Source: Segatella copri
Lineage (GTDB): Bacteria; Bacteroidota; Bacteroidia; Bacteroidales; Bacteroidaceae
Assembly: GCF_026015295.1 (NCBI RefSeq)
Contig: NZ_JAPDUW010000001.1
Location: 1,488,001-1,552,000 of the forward strand
Length of the DNA stretch: 64,000 bases
Direction: 5' to 3'
The translations under genes and the position numbers were made by a program. Positions 1-8,357 of the stretch are shown piece by piece. How positions within the stretch are numbered: position 1 is the first letter of the stretch; every line of letters begins with the position of its first letter. The notes beneath the pieces are model-generated. The model was not told where the DNA came from. It ran no database searches and was given only the letters and a program-made list of their open reading frames with translations.

Positions 1-2
1 TA

Positions 3-749
3 GATAAGCGAGACAAGAATGACTCTGCAAAGATAGCTGACTTCCTCTATCGTTATGATGGCACGGAATGTGCCAAGCCATACAAGTTGCCAAGCAAGGC
101 TATGCAACAATTGAAGCAACTTGTCAATGAGCGTAAGTTCCTTGTGGAGCAACGGACAAACTTTATGAACCGAATGCAGATGTTTGAAACGAAAGAGGAT
201 TCTGCCATGTATGAGAGCTACATTAAAAAGCTCAATCATGACATTGAGAAGATAGATCAGGAAGAGTGTGAATTAATGTCCAAGGAGGAAGATGTCTTTG
301 ACACTTTTCAGAATCTGTTGACGATACCAGGAATTGGTTTTGTCAATGCAACAAACATAATTGCCATCACACGAAACTTTACCGCTTTTGACACAGCTCG
401 GCAATATGCGAGATATGTTGGCGTAGCTCCATGCAGTCACACTTCTGGTACCAGTGTGAAATGGCGTGCCCGACCTTCCGCACACTGTAACGGTCAAGTG
501 AAAGCTGACCTGTCTATGGCGGCATTGAGAGCTGTTGAGTACGATGTGGAAATGCAAATGTTTTATAATCGAAAGTTAGGAGGCAGAAAAGATTCTGATA
601 CTAAGCGTAAGGCATTGAATGCCGTCAAGTTTAAGCTCATTTGCAGAATGTTTGCCATAGGCAAGCAAAAGAGAAAATGGGAAGTGTTGAACACCTCTGA
701 CGACAGAAAGAACTTACATATTGAAAAGTCCAAAGCAAGTGAACTATGA
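3..749 (+). CDS. IS110-family transposase, 5'-truncated by window edge
   Basis: The open frame runs in from the left edge (frame beginning at base 3, first residues DKRDKNDSAKIADFLYRY), so the true start lies outside the window. The DKxD..KIADF segment belongs to the N-terminal RuvC-like DEDD domain of IS110-family recombinases. The middle is a coiled-coil-like charged region. The C-terminal third has the IS110 Tnp signature LTIPGIGFVNA, the ARYVGVAPCSHTSG stretch that should hold the catalytic serine, and KRKALNAVKFKLICRMFAI. Proteins of this family excise and insert the element as a circle; recent work shows they are guided by a bridge RNA (seekRNA) from a non-coding end of the element. The element sits directly upstream of a 5'-deleted ATPase gene, which suggests it inserted there. 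The family call is secure; the active-site aspartates before the edge cannot be seen. Confidence 0.9.
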   Translation, partial: DKRDKNDSAKIADFLYRYDGTECAKPYKLPSKAMQQLKQLVNERKFLVEQRTNFMNRMQMFETKEDSAMYESYIKKLNHDIEKIDQEECELMSKEEDVFDTFQNLLTIPGIGFVNATNIIAITRNFTAFDTARQYARYVGVAPCSHTSGTSVKWRARPSAHCNGQVKADLSMAALRAVEYDVEMQMFYNRKLGGRKDSDTKRKALNAVKFKLICRMFAIGKQKRKWEVLNTSDDRKNLHIEKSKASEL

Positions 750-975
750 CAATGTACCATTGTCTCTTATAGTCTTGTGAGGACAGATACGGATAACTAA
801 TTAGGAATCGAGCAAAAAGCTATTAAAAGAAAGAGTTCCGTATCGTTTTTTTTGTAACAGAAAAGTCAAAAAATGTCTTCTTCTGCTACAGGGGTAGGTA
901 TGACTATATGCTTTCTGGGGGCTATTTTGCTTATTTTAACACAAAAAAGCTCTCAAAAATTTGGTGATGTCTTAG
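750..975 (+). other. Non-coding 3' end of the IS110 element, possible bridge-RNA region
   Basis: About 226 bases without a gene separate the transposase stop from the point where the interrupted ATPase frame resumes (TAG at 973-975, then in-frame coding). The 10-mer TTAGGAATCG occurs twice, at about 801-810 and 972-981, the second at the presumed element/target junction. In the IS1111 subgroup the guide RNA comes from the non-coding region downstream of the transposase, so this is where one would look for it. RNA structure and exact element end are inferred, not established. Confidence 0.45.
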
Positions 976-1611
976 GAATCGGGAAAAGCCTCATCCATGT
1001 ACGATGCCATCCCATCGCAGCTAAGCAAGAATGCAACTAGATATAGTGTATCTTCCGTTATACCAGGAGAAAAAGCTGATAGAGTAACCGACATTGTGCA
1101 AATGATGGAAGAATCAAGAGTAGCCAACATAGCCTATCATACCAACGATCCAAATGTAGGACTAGCCTTGACCAAAGACTTGCAACGCTACAAAATGTAT
1201 GCTTCAGATACAGGACTTTTCATCACATTGGCATTCAAATCCAAGTCATTTACAGACAATGTCATCTATCAAAAACTATTGAGTGACAAACTGGATGCCA
1301 ACTTAGGATACGTCTATGAGAATGTAGTGGCCCAAATGCTCAAAGCTTCAGGCAAGGACTTGTACTATCATACAATCCTCAAACTAGATGGAAAAGGATA
1401 TTACGAGATAGACTTTCTGCTATCAGATGGCAGCAAGGTGAGCCCGATTGAAGTAAAGTCATCTGGCTATAAAGCACATACCTCTTTGGACAAATTCTCA
1501 GAAAAGTATTCTTCGAGAATCGCCCACAAATATCTAGTTTATACCAAAGATTTGAAGAAGGATGGCGATACGCTTTGCGTACCTATTTATATGGTACCAC
1601 TACTGCCCTAA
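976..1611 (+). pseudogene. 5'-truncated ATP-binding protein (DUF4143 C-terminal part)
   Basis: The C-terminal half of a Bacteroidetes AAA ATPase with the DUF4143 nuclease-like domain is present: LGYVYENVVAQMLKASG, YYEIDFLL and PIEVKSSG match the ELKIND-D-x(n)-E-V-K pattern typical of that domain. The frame is open from base 976 (ESGKASSMYDAIPSQLSKN), directly after a TAG at 973-975. The whole N-terminal ATPase domain with Walker motifs is missing, so the ATG at 997 is not a natural start. The break coincides with the end of the IS110 element, so insertion or an associated deletion is the simplest cause. Full-length members are roughly 380-400 residues; about 211 remain. Probably non-functional. 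Confidence 0.8.
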
Positions 1612-1785
1612 ACCTATCCTTTCCTCTATTTCGTTCCACAAGTCACACTAACTTCCCCGAGATGACATACGCCTCAACACATATAGAATACCAAATCAAG
1701 CAAAAAGCATAATGTGATCCACTTGATTTGGCATTCTTACATAAAGAGAGTCAAGTTGTTGATAAGTGCCACTCTTCTCCCCAAC

Positions 1786-2295
1786 CTACTCTATCTTGAT
1801 GACCACTTCGCCCCCACGGGCAATGACCTTCTTGATGCGGTCGTAGAGTTGGAGGAAGCGTTCCTGACTCTTGAGTACGAACCCGGACGCATGGGCCTCG
1901 CCGATGAGGATGCCACCCTGGCGCAGACGGAACGGACCATTGCCCGGCTGCATCATGGGACAAGGAAGGGCATGAAGCTCTTCCAGACACCCGAACTCAT
2001 GACTCTTGCGCTCCATGCGGCAAAGCTTGCAGGTTTCGGGGAGAGGAAGAGAGGAAGATGAAGAAGAATCATCCCTTACCGGTTCGAGGAAAAGCATCTG
2101 GCGGGCGAAACATTTGCATTTAGCCACCATGATGTGATATTCACCCGGCTCCAGACAGCCACCCTCGCGCTCCATCGTATCACAAATGTACTGATGACCT
2201 ACAACGATACCCTGGCGATTAACTACTTCCTGACTAAGGCGACCAACAATGGCGCCATGATCTCTACGTAAACGATTTAAAAACAACTTTATCAT
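1786..2295 (-). CDS. DUF5675-like protein (module A)
   Basis: The protein resembles a second one in this window (36870-37379). Both have an N-terminal IVGxL...CDTMER/ICDTLER strand, a PGEYHI/PAGRYKI segment and a PGNGPxRLR motif followed by IxxGxxxxxGxVxxS. This is the layout of DUF5675, a domain common in Bacteroidetes and phage genomes that is thought to act near the envelope; its activity is unknown. The open frame extends to 2355, but the extra 20 codons are a dispersed DNA repeat, so ATG 2295 (MIKLFLNRLRR) is the better start. The gene follows the module A primase on the same strand and is the last gene of that operon. A serine run (about residue 79 from this start) is low complexity. 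Confidence 0.65.
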   Translation of the reverse strand: MIKLFLNRLRRDHGAIVGRLSQEVVNRQGIVVGHQYICDTMEREGGCLEPGEYHIMVAKCKCFARQMLFLEPVRDDSSSSSSLPLPETCKLCRMERKSHEFGCLEELHALPCPMMQPGNGPFRLRQGGILIGEAHASGFVLKSQERFLQLYDRIKKVIARGGEVVIKIE

Positions 2296-2326
2296 AACAC
2301 GCAACAACTTAAAAACAACAATAGAA

Positions 2327-2360
2327 AAACATTTGAAATTCACATTCACTTTCACATTTT
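2327..2360 (-). repeat. Module A 31-bp repeat, copy 1
   Basis: On the minus strand this reads as GTGAAA/GTGAAT hexamers (core GTGAATGTGAATTT) inside a conserved block of about 31 bp. It differs by one base from the copy at 8037-8068 over the shared block. It lies between the primase stop (2352) and the DUF5675-like start (2295), the same relative position as the unrelated repeat at 37458-37495 in module B. Confidence 0.85.
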
Positions 2361-3365
2361 CTGAACGTAAAACGACTGGTAATAATCAGACAAATCCTTG
2401 CAACCTTCCGGCAACTGATGGTACACCAGCTGAGGGAACATTTCCTTCAGTTTCATATAAAGACCGATGCCCGGTTTGTCCTGATCAGGCCACATGTGAA
2501 GATTCCTTCCCGCTAAAAGATTGCGACATTCTTCATTACAAAGCGTAGCACTCGGGATGGCTATTGCCTTGTAACCCATAGACATAGCGCTCCAGCAGTC
2601 GGTACATCCCTCGGTAATAACCAATGGCTCTTTTTCTGCCACCTGCGGCAAGATCTGCATCCCATATACCATCGGCTTGCTACCTGGTGCAAACTTAAAC
2701 CGCGGTTTTTCTTCAGTCTTATCTCCCAGATATCTGCTCTGAACCGTCAGCAGATTGCCATGAACGTCATAATAGGGAATCAACAGGGAAGGACCATCAA
2801 AAAACTTTCCACCAAAGCGATAGCCAGCAATGGAGAAATCTGTGCTCACCACTCTACACCAATAGATATATTCTGGGCGCAGCTTTCTCTGATAGAACAG
2901 GAAATCCTTGGCTTTATCTGTCAGTTTCTTACCCATGAGCATACGCATCAGATAATCTACGTCAGGCTTATGCTGAAACTCGCCTCTGAGATTGAGTTTG
3001 TCCGTATCACATTCAGATTTTCTATGCTCAGCAACAGCTTTATCCCGATGAAGCACATCCTTACGGTTTCCCGCAGAATGATAACCGGCGCTGATTTTGA
3101 ATCTTCTGCACAGCCATTGGCAAGCCTCCGAAAAAGAGAGATTCTCCCGTTTCATCACCAGGTCGATATTATCTCCACCCCACCCGCATGCAAAGCAATG
3201 ACAAGTGTTGGTGGAAGTCCAGAAATGCAAACTCGGATGGGTATCATTATGACTGATACAAAGGGCATTATGATACCGCAAACCCATTCCCAATTCATCA
3301 GCAACCTCCAGGATGCTGATAGCTCTAAGTTTAGAGAGCGTATTTGAATCAATATATTCTGCCAT
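2352..3365 (-). CDS. CHC2-type DNA primase with TOPRIM domain
   Basis: The N-terminus is a CHC2 zinc ribbon: C36-x2-H39 and C57-x2-C60 within ALCISHNDTHPS...CHCFACGWGGD, which in primases binds template DNA. The C-terminal half has TOPRIM motifs: LVITEGCTDCWSAMSMGYKA (acidic Glu near residue 256) and MWPDQDKPG (DxD). At 337 residues it is much shorter than DnaG and lacks the DnaB-binding C-terminus, as in plasmid, phage and mobile-element primases. It starts 3 bases downstream of the DUF3987 gene stop, so the two are translated together, suggesting primase and helicase halves of one replication apparatus. In module B the corresponding functions appear as one AEP-like/DUF3987 fusion. Family call firm; biological role inferred. 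Confidence 0.88.
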   Translation of the reverse strand: MAEYIDSNTLSKLRAISILEVADELGMGLRYHNALCISHNDTHPSLHFWTSTNTCHCFACGWGGDNIDLVMKRENLSFSEACQWLCRRFKISAGYHSAGNRKDVLHRDKAVAEHRKSECDTDKLNLRGEFQHKPDVDYLMRMLMGKKLTDKAKDFLFYQRKLRPEYIYWCRVVSTDFSIAGYRFGGKFFDGPSLLIPYYDVHGNLLTVQSRYLGDKTEEKPRFKFAPGSKPMVYGMQILPQVAEKEPLVITEGCTDCWSAMSMGYKAIAIPSATLCNEECRNLLAGRNLHMWPDQDKPGIGLYMKLKEMFPQLVYHQLPEGCKDLSDYYQSFYVQKM

Positions 3366-3368
3366 CTT

Positions 3369-4913
3369 CTAATTGTCTTTTTTAGTATTACCATCACCAA
3401 TAGTGCCTTTCTGCTGCGTCTTTCTAAGCACCTTTCTATCCTCGCCCTTTGCTGGTTTTTCGAGCCATCCCCATCTGCGCCAGTTGCACACCATGTTGCG
3501 GGCAGGCGTCTTGAGTTCCTTCTGCTTCAGAAATTCCTCCAGGAACTGATAAGAGAATTCCTGCGGCAACTCGCTGAAATAGTCTACAGTATGATAAGGC
3601 TCTCCTTCGCCCTCGGCAGAAATCTGCTCGAAAGCCTTGCCCCACCGCTGCAACATATTCTGCAAGATGCGGTCGGCACAAGCCAGATAGGTCTGCCTAA
3701 CCAGTTTCCGGATTTCCTTCTCGCTCTTCTTCCCTTCCACTTTGTAAAGCACTTGCATGAGGGCAGCGATGCGGAAGGCAGAAACCGAACTGCGCTTGTA
3801 GAAGACATCCATCGACTTGGACATGGTTTTCACCACCTGCTGGCGGCAGTCGTTACACCATTTTACCACCGTCTTGTAGAGCCAGCTCATATCTTCCTCT
3901 ATCTCCTGATGGAATTTTCCATCTTCCTCGTAGCACAACCCGAAGAGCTTATCCAATGTATTCTCCAGCTCATTACGCTGCGTATCGGTCAACGCCTGAA
4001 ACTGTGGCGGATTGTCGCCCAGATGACTGATGAGCGGGCATAAGATGGTTCGGGTTACAGCACCACCCTCAATGGCAGCCTTGTTCATATATCTGCTCAC
4101 CGCACTCTGGGTGCCGCAGAATACGAACGACAGCAAGGCATCTACCATGGCACTATAGCTGGATTCGCTCATGAAATCCTGACCATAGACGCTGCCCAGA
4201 TCGTATGCCGTCTTGATAACCTGCGAGAGGTCGGCAAACTGGCGCTTGGCAGAATGCACGATGGCAGAAATCTCATCGGCAAATTCGAAGAGCGTCTTCG
4301 GAGCACCATAGAGCTTAACTGCTGCATCGCATCGCTTGATAAACATGGTGAGCGATACGGTTTCGGGCAGGATGGTGATGTCGGTCTTCGGTTCGGGTGG
4401 CAGCTTGCCGTCCTTCTTTCCCTGGCGTCGCTTCAGGGCAGCATACTCCTGCTCCTTGGCTCTCATTTCGCTGTCGCGCTCGATGAAAGGTTTCATCAGG
4501 GTACGCATGATGTATCTGGCAAACGACTTTCCGCTCGACTGCTCGCCCTCTACGATGACCTGCAACACGATGGCCGATTTTTCTCCCTGATTATCATACA
4601 CATACTGTATTCTTACACGTGTAAGATAAACGCTGAGCATGGCAGCAGCCACCACCAGCGTAGGATACTTGAGGTCAGAAGGCGAAGTGATCATCCATTC
4701 TCTGATGCCCGACGGATAATCCTTATCGGCAATCAGGTGATGCATGGGCATCTCTTCATTCTCTTCAGCCTGTTCAGCCAGCTTTTTTCCTATCAACCCA
4801 GATGATACCTTGTTATTGATTCCGCCCTTGGTATCCTCAGGCTTTGCCACTGGATTAATCCGAGACGCTTCCTGTGGAGGTATTTTCTTTCCTTTTTCCA
4901 TAATCCCAATCAT
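3369..4913 (-). CDS. DUF3987-family helicase-like ATPase (module A)
   Basis: A 514-residue protein with a P-loop variant GEQSSGKS at 123-130 and a Walker-B-like FEFADEIS near residue 220, typical of DUF3987 proteins related to superfamily 3/VapE-like replicative helicases. A charged insertion (about 140-175) follows the P-loop, and the C-terminal 60 residues look like a winged-helix DNA-binding end (LPQEFSYQFLEEFLKQKELKTPARNMVCNWRRWGWL). The first gene of an operon (promoter at 4930-4960) with the CHC2/TOPRIM primase directly after it. ATG at 4901 (MEKGKK) is an alternative start. Likely DNA unwinding for initiation of a mobile or satellite replicon; the substrate is unknown. The module B homologue carries an AEP-like primase domain instead of a separate primase gene. 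Confidence 0.8.
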   Translation of the reverse strand: MIGIMEKGKKIPPQEASRINPVAKPEDTKGGINNKVSSGLIGKKLAEQAEENEEMPMHHLIADKDYPSGIREWMITSPSDLKYPTLVVAAAMLSVYLTRVRIQYVYDNQGEKSAIVLQVIVEGEQSSGKSFARYIMRTLMKPFIERDSEMRAKEQEYAALKRRQGKKDGKLPPEPKTDITILPETVSLTMFIKRCDAAVKLYGAPKTLFEFADEISAIVHSAKRQFADLSQVIKTAYDLGSVYGQDFMSESSYSAMVDALLSFVFCGTQSAVSRYMNKAAIEGGAVTRTILCPLISHLGDNPPQFQALTDTQRNELENTLDKLFGLCYEEDGKFHQEIEEDMSWLYKTVVKWCNDCRQQVVKTMSKSMDVFYKRSSVSAFRIAALMQVLYKVEGKKSEKEIRKLVRQTYLACADRILQNMLQRWGKAFEQISAEGEGEPYHTVDYFSELPQEFSYQFLEEFLKQKELKTPARNMVCNWRRWGWLEKPAKGEDRKVLRKTQQKGTIGDGNTKKDN

Positions 4914-4929
4914 TGATTATTTCTGTATG

Positions 4930-4960
4930 CAAAAGTAAGGAAAAAAAGCCTCCCCGGCAA
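4930..4960 (-). promoter_or_regulatory. Sigma-ABfr promoter of module A replicase operon
   Basis: On the minus strand the -7 box is TACTTTTG (4930-4937) and the -33 TTG is at 4958-4960, with a 20-bp spacer. This matches the Bacteroidetes consensus and lies 17 bases before the DUF3987 start. Confidence 0.75.
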
Positions 4961-4986
4961 TAGGCGTCCTGCCGGTTCGCCTCCTA

Positions 4987-5026
4987 CTAAGCCTCATCGC
5001 CGGCAACTAAGCCTTCCGCTAAGCCT
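4987..5026. repeat. Three direct CTAAGCCT repeats upstream of the replicase promoter
   Basis: The octamer CTAAGCCT occurs at 4987-4994, 5007-5014 and 5019-5026, just upstream of the promoter at 4930-4960. They could be operator or iteron-like sites for a module protein. Function inferred. Confidence 0.5.
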
Positions 5027-5045
5027 CCAGCTCATCTGAAGGCAT

Positions 5046-5086
5046 AAAAAAAGCACTTTCTGCTTGCAAACGAAGCAAAAAGTGCT
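5046..5086 (-). terminator. Intrinsic terminator after lipoprotein gene
   Basis: Read on the minus strand, stem AGCACTTT (79-86 arm paired with 52-59) with an inner GCTT/AAGC helix is followed by a run of seven T. It lies 44 bases past the stop of the gene ending at 5130. Confidence 0.75.
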
Positions 5087-5129
5087 GATACTGTATTATT
5101 TCTAAAAAATCTTCTGTTCAGATATATTC

Positions 5130-5750
5130 CTATTCATTTATAATATCACCCTTACTGACATAAGAAAGAACCAAACGGCGAACCACGGCATGAATGTCTT
5201 CATTAGGGAATTTCTGGCGATATTTCTCCGTAAGGTCTTCGCAGAAATACATCTTGCTAACAACCACAGAAGTAGGAATATTTTGTATAAACACATCGTA
5301 TGTTGCAACAGGCTTGCCATCCTTTGTGTCGACAGGCACAATATTCTCCTTATACCAACCTTGTCCAGATGCGGTAGGGAACAATCTATAATTGTCCTTA
5401 CTCTCCACTTCACCAGCGTTGCGCAGTATATATCCGTCAGCAGACTTATCGTCCTCAGGATTCACCGCATATAGCATAAATAAAGGAGCAAGCGTCGAGT
5501 GTTTTTTTATGATAAACTGATATTTTTTGCTTCCTCCAAAAGGAGGGTTTGCCTTCAAATCCTGCTCTATATCCTCACGAATTTTCGGCGCTTCCACCAC
5601 AAACTCTACTTTGCCAGTATAATTGACGACAGTTTTCGATGACTGTGGATTTGGCTGAATAACCTCACCATTGTCATTGCTGTTGTCACATGCACAAAAA
5701 GCCAAGACTACCAACAGTAGTAAGACTGATTTTTTTACTAGATACTTCAT
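5130..5750 (-). CDS. Predicted lipoprotein, function unknown
   Basis: A 206-residue protein with a classic lipoprotein signal: KK charged start, LLLLVVLAF core and lipobox FCAC with the lipidated cysteine near residue 20, followed by an Asn/Asp-rich linker (DNSNDNGE). It should be exported and lipid-anchored. The rest (VNYTGKVEFVVEAPKI..., YDVFIQNIP...) looks beta-rich; I do not recognise the family. It is flanked by its own terminator (5046-5086) and lies between the replicase operon and the 5882-7898 gene pair, all on the minus strand. It could be a cargo gene of module A or an independent insertion. Confidence 0.75.
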   Translation of the reverse strand: MKYLVKKSVLLLLVVLAFCACDNSNDNGEVIQPNPQSSKTVVNYTGKVEFVVEAPKIREDIEQDLKANPPFGGSKKYQFIIKKHSTLAPLFMLYAVNPEDDKSADGYILRNAGEVESKDNYRLFPTASGQGWYKENIVPVDTKDGKPVATYDVFIQNIPTSVVVSKMYFCEDLTEKYRQKFPNEDIHAVVRRLVLSYVSKGDIINE

Positions 5751-5881
5751 ATACTAATTTGTTTATTAAACCTATTCTGATATTAAACGTAGAATATGCC
5801 TAAAGCTTGCTCTATTTTACGTTTTTAACATTCCATCTAAAACTTGCCAACACTCACAAGAAGCAATCATTTCCCCGCTTC

Positions 5882-6916
5882 CTACTGCCCCTTACGGTAG
5901 ATGGCAACAAAGCGGTTAGCGATATTGATGAGTTTCTGCCGGGCATTAGGATCACTTACATCATCAAAACTCCAGTTGGGAAATTCGCCACGCATTTTGG
6001 AGAAACGTTTGGAGATGACACTGGCATTGGTCAGGTCGGAAGGCATTTTCAGCTGCTCTGTAAGATACTTGCAGAAAGATGCGCCATTATCAAATTTGCC
6101 ATCAAAATCTTTTATTTCAGAGAGCGCCACCATAATCAGGGCATAGTCTTTCTTCAAAGGAATAGCCTTCTCGTCTATCATCTTCTGCAAGGCTCGCTTT
6201 ACTCTTTCTCCCTGGCTCAAGTCGCCCCATTCCTTCTCATTATCTTCTTCCGTTTTTTCCTGCCCGCCGTTTTCCTGATGCTCATCGTCTGTCACTTCCA
6301 ATTCCAATGTCCTCTTCTGTTCAGGCTCGAATCCGTGCAGATAATCTTCATCATTGTTCTGGCGCATCAGTTCATTAATCTGAGATGAAACGAAGAAACC
6401 ATCCTCGCCATAATAACCGATACTGGCTGCCAGCCGCTCAACCACATCCCGGTTCTTCACGACTGCTCCGAGGCACCGCTGAGAAAACTCCTGAGTTACG
6501 TAGCCTCTCCATTGCCCCATAATCATTGAGCAAAATTGAAACACTTTCGACTCCAAAGGCATCATCTGAAGTATCACAGCTGCCATATACAAGATGACAA
6601 ATACGATTCTCTGCCGCTCGTCCTGAGCTGTAGCATACCCATCCTCATCAACATAGTTTTTCTCATATTGCCCTATTCCTTCCACAAAGGCTAGGCGGCT
6701 CTCGGTATCGGTATGCGAAAACATCATTTTGTCTACGATGCAGAACACCTCATAAAAAACATCCTCGCATGAACATCTGGACGTAGGAAACCACGTCTTA
6801 TCATTGAAGATATCATGGGTGATGGCTCTGAAAACCTGATAAATCATGTGTTGCGAAAAAGATTTATCTACCATCTGTCTGGTCTTCATCTTAAATAACC
6901 TCATCGTCGTAACCAT
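5882..6916 (-). CDS. Unknown protein, second gene of an overlapping pair
   Basis: A 344-residue soluble protein of no family I recognise. The N-terminal ~200 residues are predicted helical (FSQHMIYQVFRAITHDIF, RIVFVILYMAAVILQMM). Residues about 226-250 are a highly acidic linker, followed by a compact C-terminal helical domain (RVKRALQKMIDEK ... SKRFSKMRGEFPNWSFDD). That tail loosely resembles the C-terminus of the 454-residue protein at 44255-45619 (an aromatic/Phe-rich helix, a Pro-containing turn, Lys, then F..W). Starts at 6916, 6904 and 6889 are possible. The last removes the 26-base overlap with the upstream gene and has GAGG nine bases before it. Translational coupling to the upstream gene indicates joint function. 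Both genes share the promoter at 7948-7979. Confidence 0.7.
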   Translation of the reverse strand: MVTTMRLFKMKTRQMVDKSFSQHMIYQVFRAITHDIFNDKTWFPTSRCSCEDVFYEVFCIVDKMMFSHTDTESRLAFVEGIGQYEKNYVDEDGYATAQDERQRIVFVILYMAAVILQMMPLESKVFQFCSMIMGQWRGYVTQEFSQRCLGAVVKNRDVVERLAASIGYYGEDGFFVSSQINELMRQNNDEDYLHGFEPEQKRTLELEVTDDEHQENGGQEKTEEDNEKEWGDLSQGERVKRALQKMIDEKAIPLKKDYALIMVALSEIKDFDGKFDNGASFCKYLTEQLKMPSDLTNASVISKRFSKMRGEFPNWSFDDVSDPNARQKLINIANRFVAIYRKGQ

Positions 6917-7898
6917 TTAAATCATCAAGAATCACATCAAGAGAATTGATCAAAGCAAACTGAGAATTCCCATGACAATCGCAACAGACAGCATCTCCAT
7001 TAACCAGAGCAACAATCTCAACATCGGAGATTTTCACCTTGGTTCGTTTCAGCGAACGGGAAGAGGTGCACGGACCTTTCCAATAATATACCTTGATGCC
7101 GTAATCTTCCTTGCTGCACAGGTTCACCATCAAGGCAATGTCTCGGTTTGCCTTGTCTAAGTGCAACTGCTTACCTTTATCTGTACCAAATTTTACCTCA
7201 TACATACTGGCATTGAGACACTCCATTAATGACTGCTGCATCTGTAATTGCATGACAAAGGAATATGGCGCATCGCTGAGAGACTGATGGCGAGGAAAAG
7301 AAAACACCACAGCCTTTGGTCTGCAGCCAGCCTTGATTCTTTCAGCCACGGCATCAAAGAAATCACCAGGTGGCAACTTGGCAGAAATCACCATATTCCA
7401 GCCATATTGATTCGCCACCCTGTTGATATTATCACGCAGAAGAGCCACCACCTTGTCCTGTCCTCTTTTGCCGCCGAAGATTCTAGATTCTTCCACAAAA
7501 AGGAAACCTCTGTTGGGGCGATTATCAATGATTACCTTACAGAAAGGCTGGTTGTGAATTTCATTCTCCTTAAAGTTACTCCAATAAAATTCTTTTTTGT
7601 CTGCGCATACATCCAGCACAGCCACACCTTCGCGAAATCCCAATATTCGGTTGTCGTGAATAACATCTTCCTCATTCTTCCGTGATTCCACCAAAGTCAT
7701 TTTCTTGCTTTTCAGCAAACTGTCCATTACCTTCTCGAAACCAGTCTGACATTCCTGATATTTTTCAGGCGATGACATTTCGAGAAAATCCAAGGGTAGA
7801 GTACCCTCGATACTTGAAAGATTCCGGCTTTTGCAGAAATCAAACTTGAAGACAACAAAAGAAGTCTTTTCTGTGCTGTTTTTGATACGTCCAGTCAT
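6891..7898 (-). CDS. Unknown protein, first gene of an overlapping pair
   Basis: A 335-residue soluble protein with no signal peptide or membrane segment. It has a mixed alpha/beta look with blocks such as CKVIIDNRPNRGFLFVEESRIFGGKRGQDKVVALL, WNMVISAKLPPGDFFDAVAERIK and GIKVYYWKGPCTSSRSLKR, and a C-terminal CCDCHG cysteine cluster near residue 308. I cannot assign a family; the pattern of a conserved core with a paired partner gene recalls two-component accessory or defence cassettes, but that is speculation. It begins downstream of a good sigma-ABfr promoter and its 3' end overlaps the following unknown gene. The position between the module A replicase and its HU/smalltalk pair suggests it is module cargo or a module component. 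Confidence 0.72.
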   Translation of the reverse strand: MTGRIKNSTEKTSFVVFKFDFCKSRNLSSIEGTLPLDFLEMSSPEKYQECQTGFEKVMDSLLKSKKMTLVESRKNEEDVIHDNRILGFREGVAVLDVCADKKEFYWSNFKENEIHNQPFCKVIIDNRPNRGFLFVEESRIFGGKRGQDKVVALLRDNINRVANQYGWNMVISAKLPPGDFFDAVAERIKAGCRPKAVVFSFPRHQSLSDAPYSFVMQLQMQQSLMECLNASMYEVKFGTDKGKQLHLDKANRDIALMVNLCSKEDYGIKVYYWKGPCTSSRSLKRTKVKISDVEIVALVNGDAVCCDCHGNSQFALINSLDVILDDLNGYDDEVI

Positions 7899-7947
7899 TG
7901 GCTTGCGATTTAAGTTATACCATGAAAGTTATTTTTCATAGCATCTA

Positions 7948-7979
7948 CAAAAGTAATACTTTTTCCCCGAATAAACAAA
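7948..7979 (-). promoter_or_regulatory. Sigma-ABfr promoter of the unknown gene pair
   Basis: Minus-strand TTTG (7976-7979), 20-bp spacer and TACTTTTG (7948-7955) match the consensus exactly. It is 50 bases upstream of the start at 7898. Confidence 0.8.
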
Positions 7980-8036
7980 TAAATTCTAAATTATTTTTTA
8001 TCAAATTGTCTTTTTTTCATAAAACCATCAAAACAA

Positions 8037-8261
8037 AATGTGAAAGTGAATGTGAATTTGAAATGTAAATCAATGTATCGGGTTGTTCCATCCATTCCTT
8101 TTATAGGATATTGTGAATGAAATTCAGTCCTCGCGCGCGTACCTTATTATATATATAATATTAACCTGTTATAATGGCTACTATTACTTAAACACGATTA
8201 TACGCTTCTCCTTCAGGTAACATTGAAAAACATTTCAAATTCACATTCACATTCACATTTT
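8037..8261. repeat. Module A inverted repeat pair, origin-like region (copies 2 and 3)
   Basis: Arms at 8037-8068 (plus) and 8230-8261 (minus) are 32 bp with one internal mismatch over the core and are separated by 161 bp. Each consists of GTGAAT-type hexamers flanked by AAAATGTG and GAAATGT. The spacer holds an AT-rich near-palindrome (TTATTATATATATAATA, about 8147-8163) and no gene. The arrangement matches the inverted repeat around an AT-rich palindrome at 52541-52697. It is compatible with an iteron/DUE-type origin, or a long cruciform. Function inferred. Confidence 0.75.
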
Positions 8262-8357
8262 TGCCTTTCCTTCTATCAACCAGCTAACCCACATAGCAAG
8301 TTACTGTGCGCCCGATGCCCCCAAAACTGCGTGGCGACGCACCACCATCTGCGTCCC

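Noticed and set aside
1714-2061. 115-codon plus-strand frame
   Set aside because: Antisense to the DUF5675-like gene; no domain or promoter.
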